Positions 39,570 to 52,912 are shown, counted from the first letter of the stretch. The stretch is DNA of 64,000 nt from Lottia gigantea (GCF_000327385.1 NW_008708458.1:1539219-1603218), one strand, 5' to 3'. Made by a program: numbers and translations. The notes: generated by a model not told the origin, from the letters alone.

Positions 39570-42500
39570 ATGCCTGGTGTCGAAGATTGGATGAACTGTC
39601 CCTTGACAATCATTCAACATTTGTTTGGTAAGTAGATCTCTAAGCTAAGTCTTGTTCATTATTGAAATAATGACGTTGTCATTGAAAAAAATAAAGTGTC
39701 TCTCCCCAGTCTCATTCTCTGTGTCTCATTTCAAGCAATTTTAAACTAGCAATAAAGTTTCTGAGTGTGGTAAAGATAGGATTAAAGCTATTGATATTAA
39801 AAAGCATGTCAGTCCGATGTGCTATTGTCTTATAACTTAAAACTTAGATCTATAGGCCTACTTAACGAGTTAGAACCATCTTCTTTTTCAAACTTTTTGA
39901 CTTTTCAATAGGCCCCAATATCTATCTGTTATTTTCAGAACAAAGTAATGGTGGTTTTTCATCTGATCCAGTCAAAGAATATTTCTCGAAAAGACTACAG
40001 AGTGAAGAGGCCAGATCATGGGTAAGATATAACTCGTTGAGGAAGAATAAATTGTAGCTTAGTTTGCATAAACTGTGAATTACAGTATAATTTATTTTCT
40101 AAGACGAATATTTGAAACTAACTGATACATAAACAAACTATGCGATAGCTGACTATTAATTTGCATTCTCAAATGAACATGAATTTGACCGGCCATCTCA
40201 ATTAACTTTGCCTTGGTGACAAGAGGTTTGGGCCATGTTATAACTGGAAAAGATTGCCATTCAAACCTTTTTGACTTTAGATGAATTCCTTGAATACAAG
40301 CTGATTTTTAACAGGAAATCTTATCATTTTTTGTAGCACAGTGGGTTAGAGCAAAGAAATCTGTACATGACATGATTTGCTATTTCTATGCTTTAATCTT
40401 GCCTATACCTTAGACATCAGATTTCAATATTCATAATTTTTATTTTCTCTTTTTCAGGTTCCATCATTAAATGATGTTGCTCTCCACAATCTTAAACCTA
40501 ATACAATAGTAAAATATCGGTGTATGATACAGGACATGTTTGATCCTGAGTTATATTTAGGTGTATATGAAATCAGTGATCTATCTAGTGGAGAAGATAA
40601 GCTGGTGTGTGGTAAATATAAAGATATTGCCGAATGCTCTGTAAGTGTAATCCTGAATACCTCTTAAATAAGCTTACCCTATTTCTCAAAATATGTTATC
40701 AAAATTTGTGTAATTTATATATACCGGTAATTGAAAGTTTACAGTTTACAAAAATATGAATCAAGTATTCTGAAGTACGTGATTGTTTATTTATTTTCAT
40801 GAATGTGATCGATTTTATTTGCATGCACTCAGCAACTGGATTTGTCATCACATTATCACTTACAGAGAGTTTACATGTTCAAGTTTATTTCCTTCAAAAT
40901 TTTTGATTAACAGTTGCTTTTTTGTCTGCAATTTGTACTGCATTATTTAAGATAGAATATTTATATTTTCAGCCTCAACAAGTTATTAATACAGACTCTA
41001 GAAGAAATCAACCAATGGATAGACAGACATTTTACTGTGTCCCTATACCTGGTGAATCAGACTGGGTCAAACTAATATCCTTTGATAATATATAACATGA
41101 AAAAAAAGACAGTTGAAATTAAAGTGCTGTTAAAAGACCCATCATTATCTGGCATAAGCAATTCTGATTTCAGGGTTGCATCCAGATTAATTTTGGTATC
41201 TATATAAAAAATTTGAATTTTACATTTTCATTTAGTATGACCTAATCTTAAATTTCTCAGTATCAAAATTTGGGCATCTGAATGAATCGACAAAGAACTA
41301 CTAATGGGATAGGCATTAAAATCTGACAGCTGGTAGTTGCTTCTGAATTTTTCTTACGAATCTGAAATCTGATTCGTTTCAGTCAGCTCTTTCACTGCCA
41401 AAACAGCTTGTGTTATCTATCAAATATGTGTTTCTGGAAATATTCTATACTGTGAAATAAATTTTACAAAAAATAAGGATCAAGAATTTGATTCACAATA
41501 ATCAAATTTACCATCTTTTACTCTGAACTATTAATTAAACTTTTATTTTCTTGATTGTCATTCCAAGCAATTTAAAAAATTGATCTTAACTGTTCATAAG
41601 GTCATACCAAACAGAACAAATATGATAAAGATACAGCATCTACTCGATCCAGACTAAAACGACCCTTGGATGATGTAGATGATGAGATGGGAGGAGAGAA
41701 GCATGCTAATATTAATGGTGATGATGCTAATCCTATGAATGGAGATTCTGATAATGGTCCTGTCAACGGTAGTAATGGTATTAATGGTAATCAAGCCAAT
41801 CCAGGTATTGCTTCCACTAGTAATATAGTTAATAGTTAATTAGTTGATATATGATATATACACAATTCATGTCATATAACAGTTTTTCCAATTGTCAGTT
41901 TAGTTATTCAGTAACCTTAAGAAAAGCCATTGAAGCTAGGATTTGGATAAGGGGTGAAATACTTTTCAAATTTATTTACCTTGGAACAAGAACATCTTGT
42001 TCATGTAAATAAAGGGGATAAGGTATTTTCTGTGAAATGAAATGGTACATATGTTGTGGTGGATTAATGTCATTCAGTTTTAGAATTGAAGTAAAATATC
42101 AATTATTATCTATTACAGTAAATGGTAATGTAAGATGTAAACAACCAGATTTAAACCATCCATTACCTGGTGAAACAGGACTTACCTGTCTTGTTAAGGT
42201 ATGTTATTAAACATTATTATGATGAAGGCATTGGTTGATACAGATATCTATATCGGACACTATTGACAAAAATCTTAGTCATATACATAAGTCTTTGTTT
42301 GTACCAAGTAAAGTTTTGTCTCTTTTGTACAGAAAGTAGCAAATACAACTTAATATACTGTCTGCAACATAATGGAATTTTTTTAATGATATCAGAAAGG
42401 CCTAGTGTTTTAAAATGCAGTAAGGCATGTTATATAGTTTCATTTGTTAACAATAATTTGACTTGTTTATTATGTAATTGTTTATTATGTTATATTTGTA

Positions 42501-45500
42501 GATTTATGATGAAATTGATACATTTAAAGTGAATGATTGTGTAGAATTTATTGGTATTTTATCTGTTGATCCAGCCATGGCACAATTTGAAAATTCAAAC
42601 AGGTAGGCCAAGACTTAAAAACTTAAAACAGGTAGGCCAAGACTTAAAAACTTAAAACAGTCTTTTAATCAATAATATTGTGTGTGGTCTTGTATGTGGA
42701 CAAAGGTTAACTGGAATATAATATAAATTTATGATTAATTTGTCAACTAACGATGTTTTCAAAACATGCCAATACAATAAAATACATGCCGTGCATAAAA
42801 ATATTCTAATTACTCACCCTACCCACTCCTCTGAGAGATACACACCAAACAAATTTGCTTTAATCTTTCAATGGAATATAAAAAGCACAGGTTATAGATG
42901 ACAAAAACACTATGGATAATGGATACTTCTAGAATTTGCATTAGTTCAATGAAAAATATTATAGAAAATGTTATGTTTTTGAAAAGGTTCATATTTCAAG
43001 ATGTCATGTCATGTTTTCTAGTGAAGAAAGTTTAGTACCAGAATTTGAAACACCAGAAGAAAGACAAGTTCATTCCCCACCCCCATCATTGGTGCCACGC
43101 CTACATGTTTTATTACATACCAAATTACAGCATACTAATCCTCTAGTACTATCAGATACCAAACATATAGAATTTACTATCAGTAAGTACATATACCCTG
43201 ATTTCTTTATTTCAAAGACAATGGATCACATCAAAATATGCCCACTTTGGTATGCTGTTCGTGAAACGGGGAATTTTCTAACCAAATCTACATTTATTTG
43301 GTTTTGGTATATCCATCAATTATTTTAATGGCATTAAGAGGAGCCGCTTTCATTTAATCAATCACTTCCCATTTTAAGTGAAATTGATGATGGAATCTTT
43401 TTCAGATAACAGGGCCACATTTCACAGAAAATATATATTGTAAGAATAGAATTTTGTATGTTAACAAATTGACTTTAAGAATTTAATTTTGTGATATTTT
43501 TTGTAAAATTAAAACCTTAAAATGTTATATTTAAGTTGATATTTAAAAGTTTAGAAATCCTATTTTGTATTGTTTTAGAATTAAACCAAGTAAAGACAGA
43601 AGTGAGTAAAATAAGAGAAGAGTTATTATCTACTTTGGAACATATTTTACTGGGTGATAAACTAGCTGCTGAATTCTTCCTCTTACATCTTATATCTAGA
43701 GTGTAAGTAGTTTATATTCTATTGGAGAACGGGACTGATAAATTTATATTTGACATGATCTAGACATTATGTTGCCATAATCAACAAATGTTTCAGGGAA
43801 AAGATTTGCAAATAACTGTACAAGTTGTGAGCGATTTTGTCGATGGATGAAATGAGTGCAATGGTCCTTGCAAAATATACCATATGGTCACTTCTAGTAT
43901 TTTCCTTGAATGATATAGTAATTGGAGAATGGATTATTTTGAATATTAACTTGAGACATTTTGATGATGATAATCACTCTCCTCTTAACAAGCAATGAAG
44001 AACATAATTGTATCCATGTCCAGGTATACTTCTAGTATTTGTTATTGATACTCTGTCACGTGGATATTTTATTAATGGTCATTTTCTAGGTATGGTAGAG
44101 CTGATGTTATGCCATTAGGTAAATTAACTTTAAATATCAGTGGTTGTCCTAACTCTAGATATTATGGTGGATTAATAAACAGATTTATATCAGCTTTAGT
44201 CACTAAGGTATTTATTCAACAATTTGATTTCAAATATCATATAATAAAATGAAAATGTAGAGAGAACCTAAATATTTATTGATCAATGAATATCACAAAT
44301 CGGGTTTTATAAGGTAAAATATTTGGTAAAATACATGTAATATGGTTGCTATTTCAGTGTCATCTATTACCATTGACTATTAACAATATGAATAGTATGA
44401 AGTTAATACCTAAGAAAGATCTAAAAGCTAATAGACTAGAGAGTGGTATATTACAGTTGTCTGATAATACACATCTTGTTATAGATGAAACAGTTCTTGA
44501 AGCTGGTCAACTTAATCCTCAAGGTATGAAATAAAATTTGTTAATCACAAGACAAAAGGCTATATTATTTCTTTAATAAATCATTAGAAGTATAGAACTA
44601 AGGTCTACAAATAAAACTAAAGGATGTAACCTGTGTTTAACTGAAAAGATTTCCATCATTGATGCCCCTAAGCACACTTCTTTAAACAAACGTTCGAAGT
44701 GTAGTTAAACAGTTTCAGGTTCTCTAAACCTGATGTATTGAGCACTATTTTAACAGTGAAAATATTGTGTTTTTGAAATTAAACCTGTATTAAAGGATGG
44801 CAATGACAAATCATACTATAACAGTGAAAGATATGTAAGGGCAATATCTGTTTTAAGTGAAATCCTTAATAAATCTCTATGGTTTTAGTTATTGTGTTAT
44901 GTTAAAAATAAGTTAATTTTATTATAGGAGTAAAGAATATAACAGCTCTTGGAAATTTAATAACATGGCAGAAAGTAGAATATGATTTTACCTTTCATTC
45001 ACAACAGTTTCAAACCAATGTTAATGTTTTAATTTTATCAGAGGGCAAGTCTTTATTACCAGTAAGTTACTGTTTCAATATCATTTCTTCTTAGTTCTCT
45101 TACATGTCCCATACACCTAGAACCTAATTTTGAAAGTTGACTCCCATTTCTAAAACTGGCAGTTCTAATAAGAGTTGTGTTTCCAAAATATGTATCAGCA
45201 GCATCAGGCTCATATCTTTAAGAGTTTCAACAATAAAAAAGTAAATTCATTCAAGGCCATTATTAAATTTGAGTATTTGTATTTCAGAGTGACTTCCAAA
45301 TACCTTTAGAGAAAAAAGCTTCACCAGAAGACATTCAGAAGCATTTTGAAGAATTAGACAGTAAACTAAATGAAGAATGGTTAAACACATTGAGAACATA
45401 TATTACTTTAACACAGTTGATAGACTATACTGTCTCTGAAGACTTACAAACAGTACGTTTATTTATACACTCTTTTATCCACAGTTCAATTTGAGTAAAA

Positions 45501-46208
45501 TACTGCAAATCTCTGCAATATCTGTAACTTTGCAAAACTGTGGACACTTTTAGTCTTCTGTCTGAGCTTACAAGTTATGATTTTATTTTGTTGTTTCTTC
45601 TCACTATTATCAGATAATTCAAGATGACTTTGTTAATTCAAGAAAAGATAGTCCTAAAGCAATGTCTATTGAAGATTTTCATTCCTTATTAAATTTATTA
45701 AGGTGAGTTATTATGAATACCACTTACTACTTCAGACTGTATTTGTGTGCAGTGATGCAACATTTATTGTTTGAGCACCTTTTTTTTCACTCATCAGGAA
45801 CAGTTCTTCGAATCCTTGTCTTATATTTTAGCAGTTTTACTTTTTACTCTTTTTACACCTGCTAAGGCCTGAGTGCAAGAAATACCATGCAGTGTGCGGG
45901 GACTAATAGATCCTTCCATATCTGCCCCCCACCGACCTGCCTGAAACTGGGTTGTAAAATTCAATATGTATTAGTCATGATGAAAGCTAGAGTCTTTATC
46001 ACTGAGCTGCCTTTTGTCTATGAAGACACATTTAAGTTGCAACAGATGTAATAAGTCAGTTATCATTTCCCTCTATTGCAGACTACAAGCTGTAAGTCAG
46101 TGTCAGACCAGTCCCACGCCAGACATGTGGAATAAGGTCAAGGCTATGGAAGAAGAGAGGAAATCAAGATTAACTTCAACAGCTAATACAACTAGTGCTA
46201 CCAGTTAA
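39570..46208 (+). CDS. MCMBP: Mini-chromosome maintenance complex-binding protein
   Basis: Fifteen exons: 39570-39627, 39939-40021, 40458-40640, 40973-41074, 41615-41804, 42119-42198, 42502-42602, 43022-43182, 43579-43702, 44090-44207, 44358-44523, 44928-45061, 45288-45452, 45614-45702, 46082-46208. Joined: 626 codons plus stop; human MCMBP has 642. It binds MCM2-7 subunits and helps their assembly and unloading in the nucleus. Matches to the human protein as I remember it run throughout: MPGVEDW start, [117 protein letters not shown]. Exon 5 encodes an Asn/Asp/Gly-rich, variable linker after the basic RLKRPLDD. Intron 4 starts with a U12-type ATATCCTTT; the acceptor used here (AG at 41613-41614) is chosen to keep frame and is the one uncertain join. 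Confidence 0.95.
41075..41614 (+). other. U12-type (minor spliceosome) intron 4 of MCMBP
   Basis: The exon ends at 41074 and the intron starts atatccttt at 41075-41083, a perfect match to the AT-class U12 donor. No sensible U2 donor exists between the conserved WVK codons and the first stop. Near the 3' end, gatcttaactg at 41583-41592 resembles the U12 branch site (TCCTTAAC) with one mismatch. The classical AC end at 41606-41607 would put the next exon out of frame. AG at 41613-41614 keeps frame and is used in the model; an AA end at 41598-41599 would also keep frame and lies at the usual distance from the branch site. Confidence 0.75.
42601..42660 (+). repeat. 29-bp tandem duplication covering an MCMBP splice donor
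   Basis: The last two bases of exon 7 and the start of its intron (aggtaggccaagacttaaaa and the next nine bases) occur twice in a row. The second copy carries an equal donor, cag/gtaggcc, at 42631. Using it would add 29 nt and break the frame. Confidence 0.85.
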
Positions 46209-46307
46209 ACAAGTTTTATTCACTTAAAATTCACATTGTATATCAGTTGAGGCTGCAGACTTAATTTACAATAGTCAGATCAATTGGTTGGTCTGATAGA
46301 AAATCAA

Positions 46308-46357
46308 NNNNNNNNNNNNNNNNNNNNNNNNNNNNNNNNNNNNNNNNNNNNNNNNNN
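46308..46357. other. Assembly gap, 50 N
   Basis: Fifty N bases about 100 bp after the MCMBP stop codon, in its 3' UTR. The round size suggests a placeholder gap of unknown true length. Confidence 0.98.
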
Positions 46358-46441
46358 ACTTGATCTACTTTAAAAATATCCTGTTTAATCATTGACTTAA
46401 TCACTTGATACACCAGTATATATGTATATGACACTTGAGAT

Positions 46442-46447
46442 AATAAA
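46442..46447 (+). terminator. MCMBP polyadenylation signal
   Basis: AATAAA about 234 bp after the stop codon, on the coding strand. The N gap lies between them, so the real distance may differ. Confidence 0.5.
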
Positions 46448-46974
46448 AGCCTTCAAATATATTAAAGATTGCAGTGTGAAGTGGTTAAAGGAAGACAGTC
46501 TTACTATGTCTTCAAAATCTCATTTTGTCCAATCTTGTCTCACTGAATTTTTGTGACTCACCGTCAGGACTACTGGTTCAATTCATTTACTTGTACATAT
46601 GGTCAATTTGTATATGACCCATTCGTATCATTTACAACATCTTGTATATAGTCAATCTGATCTGTTATATACTGTTCTAATTTAATATATCTGTATGAAA
46701 TATGTTATAAACAATAGTTATTGAAAGACTTTGTTGGTTATATCAGAATGTCCTGTCATTCTCTTGCTCTCTTTAAACTGTGAATATGGAGTTCTTGGTT
46801 GCTTATATTCGATCTTATCCTGCAGAGTTCAGATGGGTTCGGCCATTTTTTCAGAAAAGTTTTTCAAAATGTTTGCCTTTTAACGCTGTCTTCATAATGC
46901 TTCCTTAAAATCATCCTTGGAAAATTTGCATCAACGGTTCTGGGAACCAATTCTTTAAAAACACCTAATTTCTA

Positions 46975-49900
46975 TCATAAGTTATGGTCATTCATGGTTA
47001 AGGCTTCTGTTATTTTATCTAAATTATGTTGTTTGGCCTTGTATAAAAATTCTATCCACTTTTCATCACCAGACGATGTAACATGGGAATTTCTGAAATA
47101 AAATATTTACATCTTTCTTGATTTAATAAAACAAAATATTCATTGTTAAAATATATACATCAAAGAAGGAAAAACAACTATATTTTACAAGGATAGCAAC
47201 AGTTAAGGATGCTTTCTACCAGCTGGTCCTGGCCAAACCTCTTCGCATTGATCTTGCCCAGATTATCCGTACCCATTTAAAGCTGGGTCGACTGGAATTG
47301 TGAGTGAAGATGACTTATTCAAGGTCATCGGACTATCACACGCCGATCGAGAATTAAACCCACACCTGCCATGCGCTTGATGTAACCAAGCAAATGACGT
47401 TATGTAAAGAAAAAACGCCCTAACCGACTGAGCCTCACATTTGTAGAGCAACATAGAAATATTTCTTGATTTAAATAAATGACTTTTTTAATGACACTAT
47501 TAATGAATGAGATTGACAATGCTATCCCTGGACACACAGCAACTTTAAATTGATCATTGAGTCATGAATTGACAGTAATAAATATACTTACTTTAAAATT
47601 TGTAAAATACTAGAAATACTTGAATCTAAAAGATCCACCTGAAAACAATAAAAAATATTTTAAAAGAAAATGTCCCACTAATCTGCTCATACTTGAATTG
47701 ATAAAGAAGATAATGGGACTTACAGAAAATATTGAAAGCTTGAGTCAAGTGGCATGCTCTCTTTGAAAGTGAAATCGAAATTACGGTTTCCGCATCAGTC
47801 TCAAGATAATATTACAACATCAATGTTTGCACCTAGTTTGAAATTGAAAATAAGACATACCTTGGTTTGAACAGAAGGTATAACAATAGGAGGGTATAAC
47901 ACAATAGTCATTTCATCAACAATACAACTTAATTTTTTAACATAATCACAAATATCATCTAACTGACTGATATTATTTTCACAATTACAATTTCCGTTAG
48001 TTTTAATCACATCACGAGTCTTTTTTAATGTTGATTTAACAGTCTTGATTAGTCCCATTCCAGTAGATATCACTGTTTTATCAGACTCAGACCACTCATC
48101 TGCATTATTCCTAGGTTCGTTAGCATCTAATATATCATTTAAATAATCATCTTCACCTCCTAATTCCAGCGCCTGAAATATGAAAATTGATTGTATATCA
48201 ATGAAATGTAATTGAAGGGAGATGGAGAAGCCATCTAAAATCAGTTTTTCGCACCTGTAAGCTAAAGACCAACATTGTATGCACAGTTATTGCAGGGTCG
48301 TTTACCTGAATTGTGAAAATTTATAGGATTATTACAGAAATGAAAATGAAATGAATAGAGTTTTAAGGAGATTTATAGAGAAATTAGCTTGTATGCTGCA
48401 GTATGTAATATCCACATCCATTGCCTTTAAGAGTAACTAAAATCAGTTTTCCGTAAGCATCTAGTCTTAGGAAGACAAGCAACATTTTAACATGTAAGCA
48501 AGATGAGTTACTATCATCTCCTTATATAGCTATGAAGAAGTTTTTTGTTATTCAGTTATCTTTTGTATTCTGAAGTGACTGCCACAGTTAAATTCATTAA
48601 GGAAAAATCTTGAAAACAAACTAAGTTTTAGATAGATTATGCCCCTGTTAATATTATGAAAAGAAAATCTATCATACCTGTTCTATTTCTTGAAGAGCAT
48701 CTTTAACTAAATCTGTAGTTTGTTCTATTATAAATAGAGCTGCTTCACGATTATCTGAAATGGAACACATAAGATTTGTAAAGTACTTGTTTCAATAGCT
48801 CAGCCTACTTGGTGGGACTATCAGTCAACCTTGTGTAATAAAATATTATCAAGATGTTACCAAACATAAATGCCCTTGGACCATGTATTATAATGGTTTT
48901 GATGGCTCCCCTTCTTCTAATTTGACATTTCCATTGCCTGAAAATCTTTCAAGCATTATAATAATAATAGTAACATTCGAAATTTTCATGCAATAGTTTA
49001 TTTCTTGGGGATTAAGTGGTAAAAGATATTAGGTTCTTATTACCAACAACTGAAGAACTGCAGTCATTTCGATACAAATTCTAATTGAAATCTATATTCA
49101 TTCTCTAACCAATGAAAGACAAACTACAATACCTTTAGGAAGGTCATCAAAATCATCTGTTTCTTCCCAAACCAGACCAGTAGATTGTAATCTTTCAGAT
49201 CTGAAATTTTATTCAAAATAACAGTTAGACACTACATCTCTTTGACTTACCTTTATGATAAAAATAAAAAAAATCGACAACACTCAAGGCTTTTAAAGAT
49301 GTCACTTTCAATTCAAGCATTTTTGACATTGAGTAGTATCAGATAATTAAACAGCTAAATATAATTAAGAACGGATACATACCCAGAATATTTAGAAACT
49401 ATTTCTACTAAATTTTGAACTCTTTCTACAACTTGTATTACTTTAGTGTGTAATTCTTTTCTCAATGTTAAACCTGTACGATAAATTGTTGACATGAATT
49501 CATAAATACTAAATGTATATGATAATGAAGACTCAAAATAACATCAACAAAATGTCACTTCAATATAGAGTTATTGATACCTTAGATGTTAACGAACAAA
49601 AGTTCCTTTTACTTTCAAGAATAAACATACACATAATTTGATCAAAGATAGAATAAAATCCCCCTGATGTTCCCCAATTATTGGATTTAATGACCAGTTT
49701 AGAAATTTAAATCAATCAGTTGTCAAATCCACGTTATTCTAGGAGAAGGAATAATTATAATCAAACCTTGTGATTTAGGTAGAGAATAATAATATGACAC
49801 CATAGCTAAAATAGACTTCTCTATACCACTAACTAGAGTTTCACACTCTGTTTGAGTTGGTGCTGGAGGCTTGGAGTAAACCATAGATAGCTTAGTTGCT

Positions 49901-50558
49901 TCCATAGAGATTACTTTAAACACCACAGCTGAAAATATGACTTTCAAAATCAAGCAACAGAAACTGACAAAGAGTAGCAATATTGTATATTTAGCTATAT
50001 TGCTTTCAAAAACAGAACAATGTTATATGTCTGCCACCATTTAAATTGACTTCAAATTTTACTGGGAACTTTTCAACTTTTCAACAGACGATTCCAGAGA
50101 TAGTTTTCATACATACCCAGATTTTTCCAATATTCTGATTGGTTGAATTCAGATTTCTCATCTCTTCTTGACTCTCCATCTATAAACAAGGAACAAAATA
50201 TACAATCATGATAGGCTTAAACAAAAAAATGACTCCTCAAGAAGCCTAGACAAGAAACCAGTGACAGAGTGGGTAAGAATCAAAAGACTGAAACTGACAC
50301 ACTTCACTGAGTGTTGTTGACTGTGTGTGGACTATCAGAATCTATGATTATGGTCTGTGACTGTGGATCATGCAGTCTGCATATTTTGTCAATGGCCATG
50401 CCATAAAACATGGTCATAGAATCTTGACAATAAGTCACATTGCTACACATTGTTAAGAAATACAAAGATAGAGTTTTACCCTTCAACTGATTGAGCACAA
50501 GACTTAAATTATCTCGAAAATTGTGCAATACATTCACATGGTCTCCAGAGGCTGCCAT
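46975..50558 (-). CDS. CCNDBP1: Cyclin-D1-binding protein 1 (GCIP family)
   Basis: Nine minus-strand exons: 50480-50558, 50117-50179, 49767-49928, 49383-49473, 49133-49200, 48678-48754, 47861-48172, 47592-47638, 46975-47092. Joined: 338 codons plus stop; human CCNDBP1 has 360. The human protein binds D-type cyclins and helix-loop-helix factors and restrains proliferation. Supporting similarity includes MEATKLSMVYSKPPAPTQTE, SYYYSLPKSQG, NREAALFIIEQTTDLVKDAL, DEWSESDKTV, ISQLDDICDYVKKLSCIVDE, MTIVLYPPIV, and the C-terminal NSHVTSSGDEKWIEFLYKA. Mostly helical, with no signal peptide or membrane segment. The start codon is the first ATG of exon 1 (MAASGDHVNVLHNF) and sits in caaaaatggcagcc, a YY1-type start context. 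The gene is divergent from PDCD5 and tail-to-tail with MCMBP. Confidence 0.93.
47190..47455 (-). mobile_element. tRNA-derived SINE of a second family, in CCNDBP1 intron 8
   Basis: On the minus strand from 47455 downward: A box ggctcagtcggttagggcgt (about 47435), then B-box-like gtgtgggtttaattctcgat (about 47365), a body with gtccgatgaccttgaataag and gtcgacccagctttaaatgg, and an end near 47190 (ccagctggtagaaagcatcc). Unrelated to the SINE family at 17832 and 28145. The intact A box makes the tRNA origin clear. Its reading frames are not genes. Confidence 0.75.
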
Positions 50559-51017
50559 TTTTGTTTACAAATAGACAGGGAGTGTTTCTTGCAATCCAGT
50601 CCAGTATGATTTTGATTATCCAGACCTTTCTTTAGTAACGGCCTATTCAAAATAGTTGGCGCTCTGGACAATCTCAACAACTAGAGATTTTTGTTAAAAG
50701 AAACAGTGCCATATTAAAATTGTGACTTACCTTAAAAGTAAAACATGATACGAAATGACTATTTGTTTTCCTTATGTTTTGATCATTCAACACAAAATAG
50801 TAATATATTAAATCAAAATACATACGAACCTGGACAGATATTGCAATTTATTTGTTGTCAACCTAAGATATCCATCATTTTTAAATTCGTTTCGGGAATA
50901 CTTTTATGAATCGTACAAATTCTAAAAAGTCAAGGCCGAACTTGTTCATTTTCTTGAAATTTCACAACGCAACACCAAAACAAATATTTTCACTTCTGCT
51001 ATAACCTTTATTACAGA
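50559..51017. promoter_or_regulatory. Shared divergent promoter region of CCNDBP1 and PDCD5
   Basis: Only 459 bp separate the two start codons, which point away from each other. The CCNDBP1 ATG lies in a YY1-type motif. gttggcgct at about 50657 resembles an E2F site. There is no TATA box at a convincing place. Bidirectional promotion is inferred from the spacing. Confidence 0.55.
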
Positions 51018-52912
51018 ATGGATGACGAATTTGAAGCAATCAAGGCCCGTAGAATGGCTGAATTACAACAACAATATGGGGTATGAAAGTATATCTGACT
51101 CAATGATTGAAATAGAATTCTCCAATTTTGTTTTCTACCCGTTTCTTTTTTTTAATGATTCCAATCATTCTTTGACTTTGCACATTGGAATCTTATGAAA
51201 TGTGATTGTGATAATTATTCTATAACCACAACTCATTCCATCTTATCTTAGTTAATGTAGGCTGGACTTGAATAGAATATTCCGAATTTTCGTTTTCAAA
51301 TTGGGTTATCCAAGCAACAAGTAACTATTGTATTAAAGGATTACAACTCACTATTCAACTTACAGAAGGCACTGGCATAGGGTTTAGGATGGTTGAAAAT
51401 AAACCATTTACTGTACTATTGACAAGAAACTAATCACTATTCAATAGAAGGCACTGACACAGGTTAGGGTTCAAGTTATTGTATATAGGCTTATGCTTGC
51501 ATATTATTTGATTGTGTTTCAGGGAGGTGCAGGAGCTGGTGGACCATCTGCTGAAGAACAACAAGAAAGAGCACGCCAACAAACAGACATGAAGAATAGT
51601 ATATTAAGTCAGGTGCTAGATCAGTCAGCTAGAACTAGGTGTAAGTAGATTAGACTGGAAATAGTGTGCCAGTCATCTATTTGAGACCTCTCAAATTTTA
51701 GTGAACTCTTCCGCACATGCATACTTTCAATCATAATGATACTTAATAAATGTATGATTTTAAGAACTCAAATATGATATTGGGTGTGGTTTTTGTTGCC
51801 TGTCAATAGCTAAAAACTGCTAAAACCAATAAAATGCCAATTTGTGACTAGGAAAGGATCATACAAGCATGCACTGAATATGACCATCAATCACAAAACC
51901 TGGTTTATTTGATTAATAGAGTGTAGTTCATGCATCTAGCATTCTACATTTAATGGGATGCCACAGCATGTCCCAAAATGGCATTAGTGTGTTCATATTT
52001 TGAGTAGAACTCATACGAGAAGCTTCAAAATTCTTTCTCATTTTGTACCAGTACTGGCACAAATAAATTTTCATCTTTTGTTTATAAAATCTATTTATTT
52101 TTCTGATACCTTCATAGAAAACAGTCTGATTTTCAGAAATTCAACACCAAATTCAGTTTTTGAAATAAATATTCAAGATTTCATCATTGCACAATATAGT
52201 TGAAAATTCCATTTCAGTAAATACTATTGCTGTAGCTAAACCAGAAAAAGCTAAAATGGTAGAAAGTATGTTAGTTCAAATGGCTAGAACAGGCCAAATA
52301 CAAAATAAGGTATGCTGGTTATTTCTTATTCCTTTCCTTCACTGTCAAATAAATACTTCTTACTCTGGTATTAAATATTGCTTTTTGAGCATCATATCAT
52401 AATATCAGTATAGGAATTTATAAGTACTAGGATATGTTATTAATATGTGATAAGCTTATTTTGATTTTCATGTACCGTATATGCTTAAATTTTCTGTCTT
52501 AACAATATTAACAGTAATTATTTATTTAAGAACTGTGAATATCTAAAGCAGTATTTCAATTCTATTTGATATGGTCAGTGTATTTGATTTTAATTTTCTA
52601 ATCTACTTATTCTATATTTTACAGCTATCTGAAGATCAGTTAATAGGTTTATTATCTAGAGTTAGTGAACAGACACAGAAAAAAACGACAGTCAAGGTTT
52701 GTACAAATTTTGTTATTTCATTTGAACATTTGAGATTCATGAGTTTCCAAAAATATCAATCCAGATGAGATCATCATGTTTGAAACATGTTTTTTTCATG
52801 ATATTCAATACTGGGATGTTTTATTATAGTTCTATTTGAATATTTCTGCATTCTTTTTGTATTTTGATAGTTTGACAGAAGAAGAACGTGTCTAGATTCG
52901 GACTCTGATTAG
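51018..52912 (+). CDS. PDCD5: Programmed cell death protein 5
   Basis: Five exons: 51018-51080, 51523-51640, 52218-52309, 52625-52696, 52871-52912. Joined: 128 codons plus stop, near the usual 125-residue length. PDCD5 (archaeal homologue family dsDNA-binding) is a small helical protein that in mammals promotes apoptosis and interacts with CCT chaperonin and Tip60. Conserved parts: the start MDDEFEAIKARRMAELQQQY; then NSILSQVLDQSARTRLNTIA; VAKPEKAKMVESMLVQMART; GQIQNK; LSRVSEQTQKKTTVKFDRRR; and an acidic end LDSDSD that is shorter than the vertebrate acidic tail. Exon 2 has a short Gly-rich insert (GGAGAGGPS). AATAAA lies at 52920-52925, only a few bases after the stop, so the 3' UTR may be very short or a later signal is used. 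It is divergent from CCNDBP1. Confidence 0.95.

Noticed and set aside
41075-41607. Classical AT-AC intron in MCMBP
   Set aside because: The AC end at 41606-41607 fits the branch-site distance but shifts the next exon out of frame into an early stop.
45841-46015. Possible tRNA-like SINE on the minus strand (ggcagctcagtgataaagac near the high end)
   Set aside because: A-box-like sequence only; no clear B box, body or tail shared with the other SINEs, so not called.
47263-47454. 63-residue minus-strand frame
   Set aside because: It lies inside a tRNA-derived SINE and has no coding signal.
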